Below are positions 10,160 to 21,166 of a stretch of 64,000 nt of DNA, one piece after another (position 1 is the first letter of the stretch; every line of letters begins with the position of its first letter). Under the pieces are notes generated by a model. It was not told where the DNA came from. It did no database searches and saw nothing but the letters and a program-made list of their open reading frames with translations. The position numbers and the translations under genes are program-made. This stretch comes from Micrasema longulum. Taxonomy: Eukaryota; Arthropoda; Insecta; Trichoptera; Brachycentridae. Location: NCBI GenBank assembly GCA_022494885.1, contig JAGVSM010000256.1, positions 62,001 through 126,000 of the forward strand, read 5' to 3'.

Positions 10160-10300
10160 TAGGCGTGCACGACAAGTCGAGCCCTGCGCCGCTGGCTGCA
10201 GGCGCTCGGTTCCCACGTTACGGCGCACACACACAGCCGAATAGCATCACTCATACTATGGAACAAGAGGACGCGGGACACGGCACTCACCAACACAATG
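10160..10300. other. GC-rich patch
   Basis: The patch CCCTGCGCCGCTGGCTGCAG...GGACGCGGGACACGG is markedly richer in GC than its surroundings. Open frames on both strands (10165-10371, 10048-10296) show no family signature. It could be a promoter or a transposon end. I cannot decide. Confidence 0.3.
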
Positions 10301-10800
10301 ACAACATTGTGGACGGTACGGATGGAATTATTGCTAATTTATTTTGGTTCGTTAGCATGCGAAAAAAATAATTTTGCAAACCATTTTATAAAAACACGAT
10401 ATGACAGAGGCGTACAAATGTCCTTGTTTTTAAACTGTACAATTCCTACTTTAAAGACACAACGGGAAAATGATAACTTAAGCCTCTTTTCTTCTAATAA
10501 TTCATTTATAAACTGGGTCAAAAATATAAATGTCAATGTTTTCATTTTCAGGTAAACTTTATAATTGCGTTAGTATTAATTCTGAATTAAATTACCTATT
10601 TTTTATTTTCTCTATTTCATATTTTACACTTACTCATATTAAAAAAAAAAAAAACTGAATAATATATCTTTCAATTTTCATTTAATGTATTTATAAATGC
10701 ATCTACACCATATATTTCAGATTGTATTCTAGATTTAATATACCACGAAAAGGCCATGCCGGTGTGGGATTTTTGTTTTTATAAATAAAAACAAACAAAC
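10301..10800. other. Unassigned AT-rich DNA
   Basis: Nothing recognisable. The open frame 10298-10555 (+) has no domain signature. Confidence 0.4.
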
Positions 10801-11175
10801 AATCACGCCGTTTCCCCGTAAGGGTAGGCATAGAGGGTAGAATGCCACAACACTCTATATTTGCATACAGATCTCGCTTCCTCTACATTCATGCATTTTC
10901 TCATGCACGCACATCAATTGTTCTGAGTTTTAACATGTCCATCCTTAAGCATTTGATGGATTTGGTCATGCCACGTCTTTCTCGGTCGTCCTCTATTTCT
11001 GCATCCATCAATTTGCATCGTAAATATTTTTAGCCGTTTTTTCGCTGTCCATTCGCTCTACATGTCCAAACCAGCGCAGAGCTCCTTTCTTGATTTTGTC
11101 GATAATGGTTGTCTCAGCCTTACATAATGTACGGATCTCAACATTTGTGCATCTATCGTACATAATTTCAAACAC
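10801..11175 (-). mobile_element. RTE-C LINE 3' fragment
   Basis: The minus strand ends CCTACCCTTACGGGGAAACG, followed by GCGTGATTG. Upstream it encodes broken pieces: a CMNVEEARSV-like segment, a LKDGH-like segment, RPRKTWHDQ-like residues, LRWFGHVERM-like residues and CTNVEIRTLC. It is truncated at about 11175 within the CGKTMYDR region. Several frameshifts make it a dead copy. Confidence 0.75.
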
Positions 11176-11389
11176 AAAGCCAAATGTTTTTTAAGAAGCT
11201 TTCTGATACTGCAGAATTGCCTAATATGTACCTTTTGAAATACAATTGACACACGTTTGGCAATTCTACAATATCTAATAGGTACTTGAAAAAACACAAA
11301 GCTTTGTTTTTTCTCTTCTGTAAACCTTGCAAAACGCACTATCGATTTATTTTATTAAGAAATATTTTTTTATTTTTTTATGATCGGTT

Positions 11390-11548
11390 GATAGATAAAA
11401 CCTCAGGTACCAGTCAAGGGACAATAAAATATTGCAGTTCAAAAATCCTTTAAAATCAATGTAACACGTCCACCCTGCCAGGATTCGAACCCGGGACCTC
11501 ACGAATGGTAGGCGAACGCGTCAAACCACTACACAACGGGGTAGAATT
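11390..11548 (-). mobile_element. SINE with tRNA-Gly-like head (SINE-gamma related)
   Basis: The minus strand reads ACCCCGTTGTGTAGTGGTTT ... CGCCTACCATTCGTGAGG ... GGGTTCGAATCCTGG. The B box GGTTCGAATCC is intact and the anticodon loop CTACCAT resembles that of SINE-gamma. It is followed by a short body ending GTCCCTTGACTGGTACCTGA, the SINE-gamma body motif. The acceptor arms pair only partly, so a functional tRNA is unlikely. Confidence 0.65.
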
Positions 11549-12344
11549 ATCTCTTATCTCTACTCGATTTCTCAATTAAGGATTTTCACCCGAGAACAGC
11601 CGTCCGCCTCGATACAGAGAAAAGTTATCAGGACGTTTTAACTTATTTTTATTTCAGATTTCTCCCTTCAACTTATTCTTTAATCGTTTTCGGGATGATT
11701 CAGAAAAAAATACACTATTTAATGTATTTCATCGAGTTTTTTTCTGCCGACGTTTCAAATCGCATTGCTGAACCCATCACCAAGCATGTAATAAACTCCG
11801 GCGAAGACTACCGCGATAACCAATTATTTAACATTAGCGGGCGCTCTTGCTATTGTGAATACACAACGCTAACGCTAATTATGCTCTCAGAGTATTGTAC
11901 GCGATATTATAAAATAAAGCGTCTCGCGGGCGCGCGCGTACGTCCTCCCGGTCACCCATGCGGAGAAAGGCGTGTATGAAAGTGACAAAGCGATATCGCG
12001 ACGGTCGCCCCAGATGATTCTTTCTCTGTGAGAGCGATTTTTTAATGAGCGATCTTCGAGGAAATCTCAAAGGCAGAAAAACTATTAAATTTATTATTAT
12101 TTAAAATGCATTACTGGTTTATCATAATGGAGATGGCAATCTATAAACAACACGACGAATGATACTGTTGGGCGAAATATGCGCGTGCGACATTTTTTTC
12201 GCTCTAGTGAACGCGTACATTTTTTGAAAACCATTTTTCATTCGATTTATATTGATGTTTTTTGTTGATATTACTTGATAAAACTCCATAGTTAATGATT
12301 TAGATAAAATTATAAATAAAAATATCAATGAAACTTCATGGTTT
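11549..12344. other. Unassigned, with GC-rich patch at 11900-12060
   Basis: The patch around CTCGCGGGCGCGCGCGTACG stands out. Open frames on both strands (11695-11979, 11879-12070) overlap it without a recognisable domain. Confidence 0.35.
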
Positions 12345-12828
12345 AGTTTTACTTTTTTATTTATTTATTTAACACTTTATATACATATACAATATATATG
12401 CATATAAGGGCGGGCATATTGCCTTAAGGCAATTTCTTACTACCTACCCAAACCGTTCAGTTTGAGAAAATTACAAATACATGGACGTATTGACTCTAAC
12501 GATTTTATACAAAAATTAAAAACAAAGATTAACAAAATAAAAATAACACTATACTATGAAGAGAGGAGAGGGGATGGGAAGGAAAGAAGAAGGATAAAGG
12601 AACAATTTAAATATTTCGATAGTGATATTTTAATCTTTACTTAAATGTAAATAAAGAAGGGGCGCCTCTAACATTAGTGGGTAGATTATTCCACAATCGA
12701 GCGGCTACTACTGTGAAAGAGGACGCAAGAAAATTAGAGCGGTGACAGGGTATTAAAAGGGTTCTCTCGTTACTAGAACGAAGAGATAGTCCGTGCTGTG
12801 AAAGAAACTTTTTTATTATTTTGACCAA
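12345..12828 (-). mobile_element. LINE (Jockey/CR1-like) C-terminus and 3' UTR
   Basis: The minus-strand frame 12637-12828 reads FLSQHGLSLRSSNERTL, HRSNFLASSFTVVAARLWNN and LPTNVRGAPSLFTFK. The LWNNLP motif is typical of LINE ORF2 C-termini. The 3' UTR runs down to the TTTATTTATTTA tract near 12350 and includes GGCAATATGCCCGCC. A second copy of this 3' UTR is at 61120-61515 and a shorter one at 24805-24885. Confidence 0.75.
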
Positions 12829-12866
12829 CGAGCGCTTTCGCCTAAGTAGGCATCATCAAGACTAGT
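12822..12866 (-). ncRNA. Hammerhead-like motif
   Basis: The minus strand reads TTGATGA, one extra T, a perfect stem II GCCT-ACTT-AGGC, GAAA and palindrome GCGC. The box has U in place of the first C. The surrounding ~150 bp (to about 12990) has no coding sequence and may be part of a Penelope-like relic. Confidence 0.45.
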
Positions 12867-12989
12867 GAATTGTTTACAACGTTTACAGCTTTTATACTAT
12901 TTCTAACATATTTTAGAAATAAGCAGATCAAATAAGTATTTTAACAGGGGACAGAAAACATAAATATTTACGAGTTTGCTAAACAGTTC

Positions 12990-13245
12990 ATTTTTAGGAG
13001 TTTTTTAGCTCAAAGAACATATTGCCTCCAATAGATTAAAAAATGATTAATCTAATTTTGCAACACACTTAAACTTGCTTAACCATACTTTTGACAGCGA
13101 AAACAATAATTAATTACTACATTTTGAAAACAAAGGGAAAAATGAGATAAATTAGAATTATTAGAAATAAATGGAGTTCAACTTAATGCAGTGATAATTA
13201 ACCAGCAATTGGAAATATCCAACTCTCCTTTACTTGAACCATCAA
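12990..13245. other. Unassigned AT-rich DNA
   Basis: No gene or clear repeat seen. Confidence 0.4.
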
Positions 13246-13945
13246 TTTAATATTAACATTAACGCCGTATCACTCTGACCTCGCTTCTCTACATTCATAC
13301 ATCTTTTCATGCACGCACACCGATTATTCCTACTCTTGACAGGTCCATCTTTAAGTATTCGATGGACTTGATCGTGCCATGTCTTTTTCGGTCTTTCTCG
13401 TTTTTTGCATCCTTCAACATTTGCATTCGTAGATCCTTTTAGCCGTTCCTTTCGCTGTCCATTCGCTCTACATGTCCAAACCAACGCAGAACCCCTTTCT
13501 TGTTTCTGTCGATAATGCGTGTCTCAGCCTTACACAGTACACGGATCTCGACATCTGTGCACCTATCATACATCGTTTTACCCCACATTCGCCCGAGGGA
13601 TCGCAGTTTGACAGCATTTAACCTACATTCATAATATTTTTTAAATGTCATACTTCGCTCCATACATTAGAGTTGGTACTAGAACCCCATTGCGAACTGC
13701 TAGTTTTGCCTCCTGCGATAAACATTTGTTTGCCTAAGTAGATTTCAGTGCACCGTTCACCCTGTTCCCGGCATCACCCTCCTTTCCATCTCTAGTAAAC
13801 ATAATTTCCAGATACACAAATTCTTCTACCTGATTCAGAACATCTCCGTTCACAGTGATCTCACATTTAGTTATATTTTCATCCCTTTCAAAAACCATCA
13901 CTTTTGATTTATTAACATTCGTAAGCATATCGCTAACTCGCATAC
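13246..13945 (-). mobile_element. RTE-C LINE fragment, about 700 bp
   Basis: Three minus-strand frames carry consecutive pieces: 13734-13943 (NVNKSKVMVFERDENITKCE, MFTRDGKEGD, NRVNGALKST), 13439-13663 (LNAVKLRSLGRMWGKTMYDR, LRWFGHVERMDSER) and 13242-13484 (RPKKTWHDQVHRILKDG, CACMKRCMNVE). The copy therefore covers the region just downstream of YADD almost to the end, with at least two frameshifts. It breaks off at about 13945. Confidence 0.85.
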
Positions 13946-14435
13946 AAAGATATCGCTTTTAGCAACAAGTCAGCCAAAGTACTTATTCTTTGTACTTGAG
14001 GATTTAAATAATAAGCGATAATATAATAATAGAATATAAATATATGAATTGGGTGTGTTTTCTTGCACTTGCTAATATCTTTAAGCATACATATATGTAC
14101 GATGTAAATACTTTCATTTTCGGCTTGCATTAAGGTCATAGTTAATTAAACAAAAAATGGTATTATTATGTACAATGTTATATATCAAAGCCGTTATTAA
14201 ACTTATTCAAACCGGAGTCATTAAGTTTTCGGCAATCCATCAAGCAGCCGCAATTAGAATACTGCTTTTGTATACTGATTATGCAATTAATGAAATACAT
14301 AATATATATATGAACGTCATCAATAATATCAAGCCAGATTATTACAAGTGTCAATTAAAATATTTTCGGAATTATTTATCGGTCGGAAATAAATATGCTC
14401 AGAGGTGCAATTATGAATCTTCTCTACCCCCGAGA
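13946..14435. other. Unassigned AT-rich DNA with one long open frame
   Basis: The open frame 14157-14507 (+, 116 codons) is AT-rich. Its last third is a hAT-like transposon end, so it is not a credible gene. Confidence 0.4.
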
Positions 14436-14436
14436 G

Positions 14437-14560
14437 CAGTGGTTCTTAACCGGTACTCCGCGAGCTTGTTGCAAGTTCTCCGCGAAATTATGAAGACCAA
14501 AATTTAATGTTGATTCATTTACTGTGCGATTTGAGTTGCAGATATAATGGCTGGGTGGCA
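14437..14560 (+). mobile_element. hAT-like transposon end
   Basis: CAGTGGTTCTTAACCGGTAC followed by CCGCGAG resembles the CAGTGGTTCTCAACC termini of many animal hAT elements. The other terminus was not found. Identification rests on motif recall only. Confidence 0.45.
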
Positions 14561-14574
14561 GCACCCTTGCAAAG

Positions 14575-15148
14575 TGAAGTTGTGTGCGCTCATCTCACAA
14601 CAGCACTCCTGAACAACTGTGGGTGGCTTCAGCCAGACGACAGAATTTGATCCAGGATATGGCTCTACCCAATGTAGGGAGTACCGCTTTACCCACAGTT
14701 AAACTACTGGGAATTTTACTCAATTTTGACCTATCTCTTGACGCTCAAATTAGTAGAACGATAAGTTCATGCTTCTACCAGCTGAGACAAATTAAATGCA
14801 TACGCAAAAAATTTGCCGGTTGATGCCGCCCGTCAATTAATAAATGCGTTTGTAGTGTCTAGAGTCGATTATTGTAATGGTATCTATGCAGGTCTACCAA
14901 TGAACAAAATGACTCGCCTACAATCTGTATTGAATGCCGCAGCGAGACTTATTTTCGGAATCTCTATGTTCAGTCATATCACTCCACTACTTCGGGAACT
15001 ACACTGGCTACGTTTTCTACAGAGGGTCGAATACAAACTCTGTTGGCTTATGTATAAGTCACTGCACAACTCGCTCCGGAATATCTAAGGGAACTATGCA
15101 TTCCAGATGAACTAGCTGACAGGCGTCTCACGCTTAGATCAGCTACGT
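14575..15148 (+). mobile_element. L2-A LINE fragment
   Basis: Frames 14584-14823 and 14813-15088 overlap by a frameshift and together encode KLLGILLNFDLSLDAQISRT, YQLRQIKCIRKKF, NAFVVSRVDYCNGIYAG, LNAAARLIFGISMF, LLRELHWLRF and CWLMYKSLHNS. This is the post-RT C-terminal region of a CR1/L2-like ORF2. It stops abruptly at 15148, within the LRSATS region, where an RTE-C copy in opposite orientation begins. Confidence 0.85.
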
Positions 15149-15880
15149 CTTTCTCGGTCTTCCTCGTTTTCTGCATCCGTCAACATTCGCATCGTAGATC
15201 CTTTTAGCCGTTCTTTCGCTGGTCATTCGCTCTACGTGTCCAAACCGACGCAGCACCCCTTTCTTGATTCTGTCGATAATGCAAGTTTCAGCCTTACACA
15301 GTTCACGGATCTCGACATTTGTGCTATCATACATCGTATAACCAGACATTCGCCTGAGGGATCGCGTTTTGACAGTATTAAACCTACTTTCATAATCATA
15401 CTTCACTTCCATACATTGGAGTTGGCACTAGAACTACACTGTGAACTGCTTGTTTAGCCTCCTGCGATAAACATTTGTTCGCCAACGTAGATTTCATTGC
15501 ACCGTTCACCCTGTTCCTGGGACTCACCATCCTTTCAATATCTTTCTCGGTCTTTCCATCCCTAGTAAACATACTTCCCAGGTACACAAATTATTCTACC
15601 TGATTCAGAATATCTCCGATCACACTAATCTCACATTTAGTTATATTTCACCTTTAAAAAACCATCACTTTGGATTTATCAACATTCATAAGCAAATCGC
15701 TTTTCTTGCATACATCGTAGACTTTTGTTACCAAGAATTGCGGGTCTCCTTTGCTGCTAGCAAGAAGCACGGCATCATCAGCATACAGAAGACAGTTAAC
15801 AGTTATACCACTCATTTTTGCTCCCATTCTTAAATCTTTCAGTTCTTTCATACAGTTATCGATGTATATGTTGAACAACC
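15149..15880 (-). mobile_element. RTE-C LINE, segment 3' of the nested L2
   Basis: The minus strand carries, in order, the RT catalytic segment (15654-15878), MYLGSMFTRDGKTEKDIERM and NRVNGAMKSTLANKCLSQEA (15396-15587), then SLRRMSGYTMYD, IDRIKKGVLRRFGHVERM and RKRGRPRKT (15143-15412). It continues upstream across an L2 insertion into 16047-16236. The three frames show at least two frameshifts. Confidence 0.85.
15654..15878 (-). pseudogene. RTE-C reverse transcriptase palm segment with YADD
   Basis: This 74-residue frame contains NCLLYADDAVLLASS, the RT motif C with the two catalytic aspartates at residues 34 and 35. It is preceded by FNIYIDNCMKELKDLRMG and followed by CKKSDLLMNVDKSKVMVF. 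It is the only recognisable RT catalytic box in the window. The initial Met is created by truncation: the L2 insertion at 15881 separates it from the upstream SRGCVMSPW-like segment at 16047. Reverse transcription is known for the family; this copy is dead. Confidence 0.85.
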
Positions 15881-16046
15881 TAAATATCTAAATTTAGTAA
15901 ATGGGGTCTAGAATGCCAACCGTCCATGCGCTCTGTAGCAGCAAGACGTGTTGGGATATTTATTTATTGTACAGCGCCCTTGAGGCGATTTTCACAAAAA
16001 TGGCGCTATATAAATTATCCAAACATTATTATTATTATTATTAACC
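15881..16046 (+). mobile_element. L2-A 3' end nested in RTE-C
   Basis: About 166 bp start TAAATATCTAAATTTAG, include one copy of the ~100-bp UTR unit (CCGTCCATGCGCTCTGTAGC) and the terminus AGCGCCCTTGAGG ... AATGGCGCTATATAAAT, and end in ATT repeats. The flanks carry AACC at 15877-15880 and 16043-16046. Removing the insert restores continuous RTE coding sequence across VMSPW-LFNIYID. Confidence 0.85.
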
Positions 16047-16470
16047 ATGGTGACATTACACATCCCCGTTTGACTTCTTTAGAAATATTAAACCACGATG
16101 TGAATGACTCATGTACCTTCACACATGCTGTGCTGTTCTTATACAGTGACGCAATAGCCCTTGTCAGGTTACCATTCACTCCATACTCCGATAAAACCTT
16201 CCACAATTTCTCTCTGTCAACTCTCCCCCTCCTCAACCCCTCCATTCCATCCCTAGTAAACATACTTCCCAGTTACACAAATTCTTCTTTCGATTTAGAA
16301 TATCTCCGTTCACACTGATCTCACATTTAGTAATATTTTCATCCCTTTCAAAAACCATCACTTTCGATTTATCAACGCTCATTAGCAAATCGCTTTTCTT
16401 GCTAATTTCTTCCAAATAATAAAAAAAAAAGTCCTGGACTATCTCAAACATTTTCCCTCGCCGCTGCAAT
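16047..16470 (-). mobile_element. RTE-C LINE, rearranged upstream segment
   Basis: The minus strand reads KKSDLLMSVDKSKVMVFERD and NGDILN first (16233-16469), then MFTRDGMEG joined to VDREKLWKVLSEYGVNGNLT and ASLYKNSTACVKVHESFTSW (16015-16263). In an intact element the second block lies upstream of YADD and the first lies downstream, so the order is scrambled relative to the family. A deletion or recombination between two copies would explain it. Confidence 0.75.
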
Positions 16471-17389
16471 AAATTTAAATCTTAATTATTTTCCACTATG
16501 CTATCTAATTTTACATTTTCGGTTTTGCTATTTCGACATGACGGAGTTAAAACTGGGATCAGTCCCGCGAAGCTATCCGGGGATCATAAGTCCACGCGGG
16601 ATGGCCCGTACGGAGAGCACGTTACGCGGGCACACGGTGCGGCTTGGCGCGCAAGCGGTAGCAGAGCGCACGCGCACGCTCGCGCGAGCGGAGCGGTTCT
16701 CACGCCCAAGACGGGTTATCTAACCTTTAATTTTTAACTATTATCATTCGGCGTCACTTTCTTCATAAGTACTTGTTTAAATCGTATCAACTTTCATCTC
16801 ACTATAAAACGCTTTGCTGTGAAATATGTTACGAGTAAAGGCAAGGCGGCTCAGAAAAAATATTAATTGATACAGGTTTTTTTTAAACACATTATTCAAA
16901 GCGAGTCTCTTAATTAATGTCTATTTGCTTAATTAAATTATTGATATGTATTTTTTTTTAATTCGTAGTGGTTAGCATGTCCCTGCTTGATTAAAAACTT
17001 TAAAAAAATATATACAAAGACTATTTTTAATACATAATATAGGCTATAAATAATGGATAGTGGAGTTAGGTAGAAGTAAAATGGATTGTCTCATTCGCCC
17101 AAATCAATATTGAATCAACTGCTCCACAAGTGTATAGCTTATGTTAGGTTATTGTTTATTGTTTATTACACATATATACCTTGTTTTTAAAACAGTATGA
17201 AAATCTTGTTGATGAACTCTGTTTATTAAGTTAGTCTTCTTTGATTATTCTCAAATGTAAAAACATTTAAAAAAAGTATATTGTTAAGTGTCCTCGGCAT
17301 GGGTAACCCCAGTGAGGTCACTTTATTTTTATTGTTTATAGTTTGTAAGAGTAAAATATGAATAAATAAATACTTAATATTCTAGAATA
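16471..17389. other. Unassigned, with GC-rich patch at 16560-16730
   Basis: The patch (GCGCACGCGCACGCTCGCGC) has open frames in two plus-strand registers but no family signature. The rest is AT-rich with short TTTAAAAAAATAT-like runs. Confidence 0.35.
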
Positions 17390-17537
17390 TTTAATAGTCC
17401 CTGGACTGGTACCTGAACCGTAAGACTGATCATCTTACCTTCATGTAACAAAATGGATCAAGATAAGCTCCGATTGGTGTACTAATGCAGTGCCCTATGC
17501 ACCATTAAGTGCGGAAAGGGAATGATTGTGATGATTA
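17390..17537 (+). mobile_element. SINE-gamma 3' half
   Basis: GTCCCTGGACTGGTACCTGA ... CCGATTGGTGTACTAATGCA ... GCACCATTAAGTGCGGAAAG ... GATGATTA matches the second half of the copy at 30379-30643. The tRNA head is missing. The left arm of the 17.5-19.0 kb inverted repeat begins just after it. Confidence 0.75.
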
Positions 17538-17539
17538 TA

Positions 17540-19012
17540 CTTAATACTCGCGTCGGATTATATTTGTACCAACGTTAATCTCGTTACCGGGAGATTCTTT
17601 AGATTTGTTCGTCAGAAAGAAAATTTAAATGAAAGAACGAAAATTACATTTATTATTTGAAATCATTAATACAAATGGTTAACCTATGTGGAATTAATCG
17701 ATCGATGGTAACTAAAATTCTTTATCTTCTGAGAGCGTGGCCTTTTCATAATATCCAGTGTATTTTTTATGTCTTGTGTAATTAACGTCTAACTCACGTT
17801 TTCAGTTCTTTGTAGACACCCCTATCACTAAAATCGACATCGGAGATACAACTGAACTGAGCGCGCGCTGTGCCCGCACAAGCCTAAATTTAGACCCCCA
17901 CGTGCAGCCCCCCCCCCCACCCCTCCGCTTGCGACTATTTCCGGTAGTCAACGAAACATGCTCTCAAGTACTAGTTTTAGATATTCCGATATTCCGCAAT
18001 CCTGATCCTTTTCTCATATAAGGCCCTCGAAAGTAAACTAATATTGGTCGCGGCAAAACCTTACATGACACCGATAAGATGTTCATTGACATTAACAACA
18101 ATAACATAACTATTAGTTTGAAAAACTTTTTTGTGTGGCGTTATTCTCGGCTGTTTTGAATCATGAATGCCGTTTAACCACATTTATTTTCCTTCAAAAA
18201 CTAACGCGTTTCGAGGTTTTTTCTGAGCGACACATACCTACCACAGACGTCAAAAATGAATTGAGTAAAATATCGAGTTGAACACTTGACTATTTATGGT
18301 GCTGAAGTGTTATCATATTTAAACAGTCAAATGAGCAAATACTACAAAAAATACCAGCCATTATAGTATCAATAAAACTATACATTAAGTTACGAGCATC
18401 AATAAATTTAAAAAAATAAGATAAGTTTTACTTTATTTAATTTGACCAACAAGCGATTTGCCTACCTTCAGGACTGGTTTTTATTGATAATTTTATCAAA
18501 ATCATTAACTAGGGAGTTTTATCAAGAAATGTCTACAATACGCATTCAATTATATTTTAAAAATATTTTTCTCTCCTACAAAATGGTCGATTTGGACATA
18601 CAATGATGTGTTTCTGGGGATGCGATTTGTTGTGAAATATATTTTAAATAATACTTAGTGTTTTGTAGACATTTCTGTTACAGTTTTGTAGAATATCTAA
18701 AACTATGACTGGATAGCCCGTTTCGTCGACTACTGGAAATGCTTTGTCACGGAGGAGGGGTTGTGAGGTGACGTCACAGCGCCGCGCGTAGGGGTCTTAA
18801 TTTGGGCTTGTATGTGCAAGGCGCGCGCTCGAGCAATTCTTCATATTCATTTGTAATAATGATGTCGATGCGTAAATGTTATGTACAGCGTAATTTCCTT
18901 TCTTTCAATTCAACTTTCTTTCTGGCAAAATAAAAAGAATAACCTAATAGCGAATAACGTATGAAATTTCGCATTCCCGAAATAAAGAATTGACGGGAGT
19001 ATCAAAAATACT
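17540..19012. mobile_element. Long inverted-repeat element, about 1.5 kb
   Basis: Left arm 17540-18000 and right arm 18690-19012 are imperfect reverse complements. Paired landmarks are ACTAGTTTTAGATATTCC with GAATATCTAAAACTATGAC, TTCCGGTAGTCAACGAAAC with GTTTCGTCGACTACTGGAAA, and GTCAGAAAGAAAATTTAAAT with AATTCAACTTTCTTTCTGGC. The innermost parts of the arms are GC-rich. The interior has no transposase. It resembles a non-autonomous DNA transposon with long terminal inverted repeats; the superfamily is unknown. Confidence 0.65.
18444..18479 (-). ncRNA. Degenerate hammerhead-like motif
   Basis: The minus strand reads ACCAGT...CTGAAGG...AATCGCTTGTTGGT. The stem I arms ACCAGT and GTTGGT are kept but stem II and the GAAA box are decayed. 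It lies within the spacer of the 17.5-19.0 kb inverted repeat. Confidence 0.35.
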
Positions 19013-19194
19013 CGCAATGTATTTTTAAAATTCTTTTAGCTTAAATAATGTTTTAATTTATGTATTGACTAAAGTTCGTTAAGAATCACGGCTGTCAATC
19101 TGTACATTTAAAAATAATTAATTCAAACTGTAAAAACTTAAAGGAAACTTTGATTGTATATCAGAATGCTCAAAAACAAATAAATGCCAGGAAA

Positions 19195-19990
19195 TGCAAA
19201 TTCATGAAACATCTGAGGGAATGAAAAATTTAATACCAGGCTAACAGACAATAGAAATAGTATCCCACAAATATTGCGAATTAAAATATGTAATGCGCAA
19301 GGAAGTCATCAGGAAAATGAAATGCAGTTACCAGGATACCAAAAATTCCAAGCAGTCAAAAGTAGGAAAAGCTGCCTTTCTATGAAAGGGGTGAGGAGGA
19401 TTAAACGATTTTCCCGAAGGTTTCAGGGAATGAAAACACTTTCACCAGGATAGCATAAGATCAAAAGTATCGCGGTATGTTAAATCAGCGGAATTGAAGG
19501 TATCCGTCCTGCGCGGGAAACTTCCGGAAAGGGGAAGTATTTCCTGAAAGCTTTCAGAGAAAGAAAGTATAGCTACCAGGAGCACATGAAAGGGTGTAGT
19601 AACGTTTTACGAGGCGAGTCGACGGGAGTGCGAGTTTATTGTAGCTTCACGAATCGAAAAACAGGTGGTTCCTGAAAGGCTTCGAGAAAGGAAAATGTGC
19701 CTACCAGGGCGCTATAAAGATACAAGGGTGGATTCGCACCGCGCGGCGGATGAAAATATTAATTTCATGGAAGGCTTCATTGCAAGAAAATTCGTGTATC
19801 GGGAGTACATGAAATGAAAAGGATTTTCAGTTAGGAAAATACATTTTCCTTTTACAAAATACATTTTCGTGTCATGAATTCCTCAAAGGCTTCGGTGGGA
19901 GAAAGTTGGACGATCAGGAAAAGAGGAAATACAGAGGTAAAATTGCAGTATGATAGAAATGGTTTCGTTGCAAAATGATAAAAATGTCAT
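19195..19990 (+). repeat. Degenerate tandem array, seven ~95-130-bp units
   Basis: A recurring motif of the form CCTGAAAGGCTTCAGGGAA ... ACCAGGA ... ATGAAA starts near 19201, 19300, 19410, 19540, 19670, 19764 and 19879. Units are strongly diverged, so the array is old. No coding frame spans it. The region is free of the LINE and SINE fragments that fill the rest of the window. Confidence 0.6.
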
Positions 19991-20790
19991 CGTAGTTCGA
20001 AGGATTTTCACACTTTTCGCTTAAACTTCTCGATTCGTCCCAAAAACTCTATCCGTTCCAAGGAGTAGATAAGTGTGAAGGGTAAATTATTCGGCTTTCA
20101 AGTTAAACTCAACCCTCTCGCGGAGTTCGCTAGCAACTCTGGGCATCTGGGTACCTTTTCAAACAATTTGCGTAGTTGCGGGAAAAACTTCTCACTAAAA
20201 TTTGAAAAGTAATTGTCCGAATAAACCGGATTTTAAAATTAATTTTTTTCAGCAGCACAACAGAAAAACAAAGCAGAGTATAATTTAAAAATTCAATTTA
20301 GGAAAAAAAACCAGGGTAAATTATTTAAAACTAACTTATAAGCTTTACAATAACTCCTCGATTATTAGCTTGGTGGTTAACCACATAATATGTGTATGTA
20401 TTTTACAACAAGAATCCATTTTCTTTGTGGAAATAGGCACACCGGGGTTTTTTAGCGAGTTTTTTCAAATATTTTATAAGTTGCTTATAATTCCAACTAT
20501 CATTGCACGTTATTCTCACATGTTCGCATTATTTTAATGTTTTTGTAAATATAAAACAAATTTGTATTTAACCACTTGTGCTGTTGTTTTAACAATGTTC
20601 ACTAAATATTAACTATTAACAAATAAAGCTAGCAGTAATAGGTCAAGTCTTTTTGTCACGTTCTTCTTGTGAAGATAAGAAGTGTGGAGTGAGATGGATA
20701 CGATCTACAAAACTAGACAAGATTGGACTAAAGAAATATTGTTCATTTGTTTTTTTTCTTTTTTATAAATCGCTTTTTAGACGAACCATT
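19991..20790. other. Unassigned DNA
   Basis: No gene or repeat recognised. Confidence 0.4.
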
Positions 20791-20794
20791 TTTT

Positions 20795-21166
20795 GGACGA
20801 ATATGTGGGAAATCAATGTATGACAGGGTTACGAATGATGAAATCGGGCAAGATATAAATCTGAGTCAAGTATAATTGATAATATTAAGAAAGGGCCTCT
20901 GAGATGGTTTGGTCACGTAGAACGAATGGACGACGAAAGAATGGTAAAACAAGTATGTATGGCGACCAAGGAAGACGTGGCATGATCAGATAAACCAAAA
21001 TCTTAAGTCTGGTCATTTCAAAAGCAGACAAAACCGAAGGGAATGTTTGACAAGATGTATAAATGTGGAAGAAGCTAGGAATGTATGCCAGGATAGACAT
21101 GTGTGGCGGTTCATTCTCTCTGCCTACCCCTACAGGGAAATAGCGTAATGTTAGTAGTAGTAGTAG
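20795..21166 (+). mobile_element. RTE-A LINE 3' fragment
   Basis: The plus strand encodes, with frameshifts, RMCGKSMYDR, LRWFGHVERM, a shortened TWHDQINQNLKSGH region and a C-terminus AYPYREIA, then GCGTAATGTTAGTAGTAGTAG. A ~28-bp deletion joins the MATKE region. It starts at about 20795. Confidence 0.8.

Noticed and set aside
11470..11545. Possible tRNA-Gly gene
   Set aside because: The B box is good but the acceptor arm pairs poorly and SINE body sequence follows, so it is a SINE head.
14157..14507. 116-codon plus frame
   Set aside because: AT-rich, no domain, and it runs into a hAT-like end and a repeat region.
19195..19990. CRISPR-like or coding interpretation of the tandem units
   Set aside because: Units are diverged and unevenly spaced, with no constant spacer, and the genome is eukaryotic.
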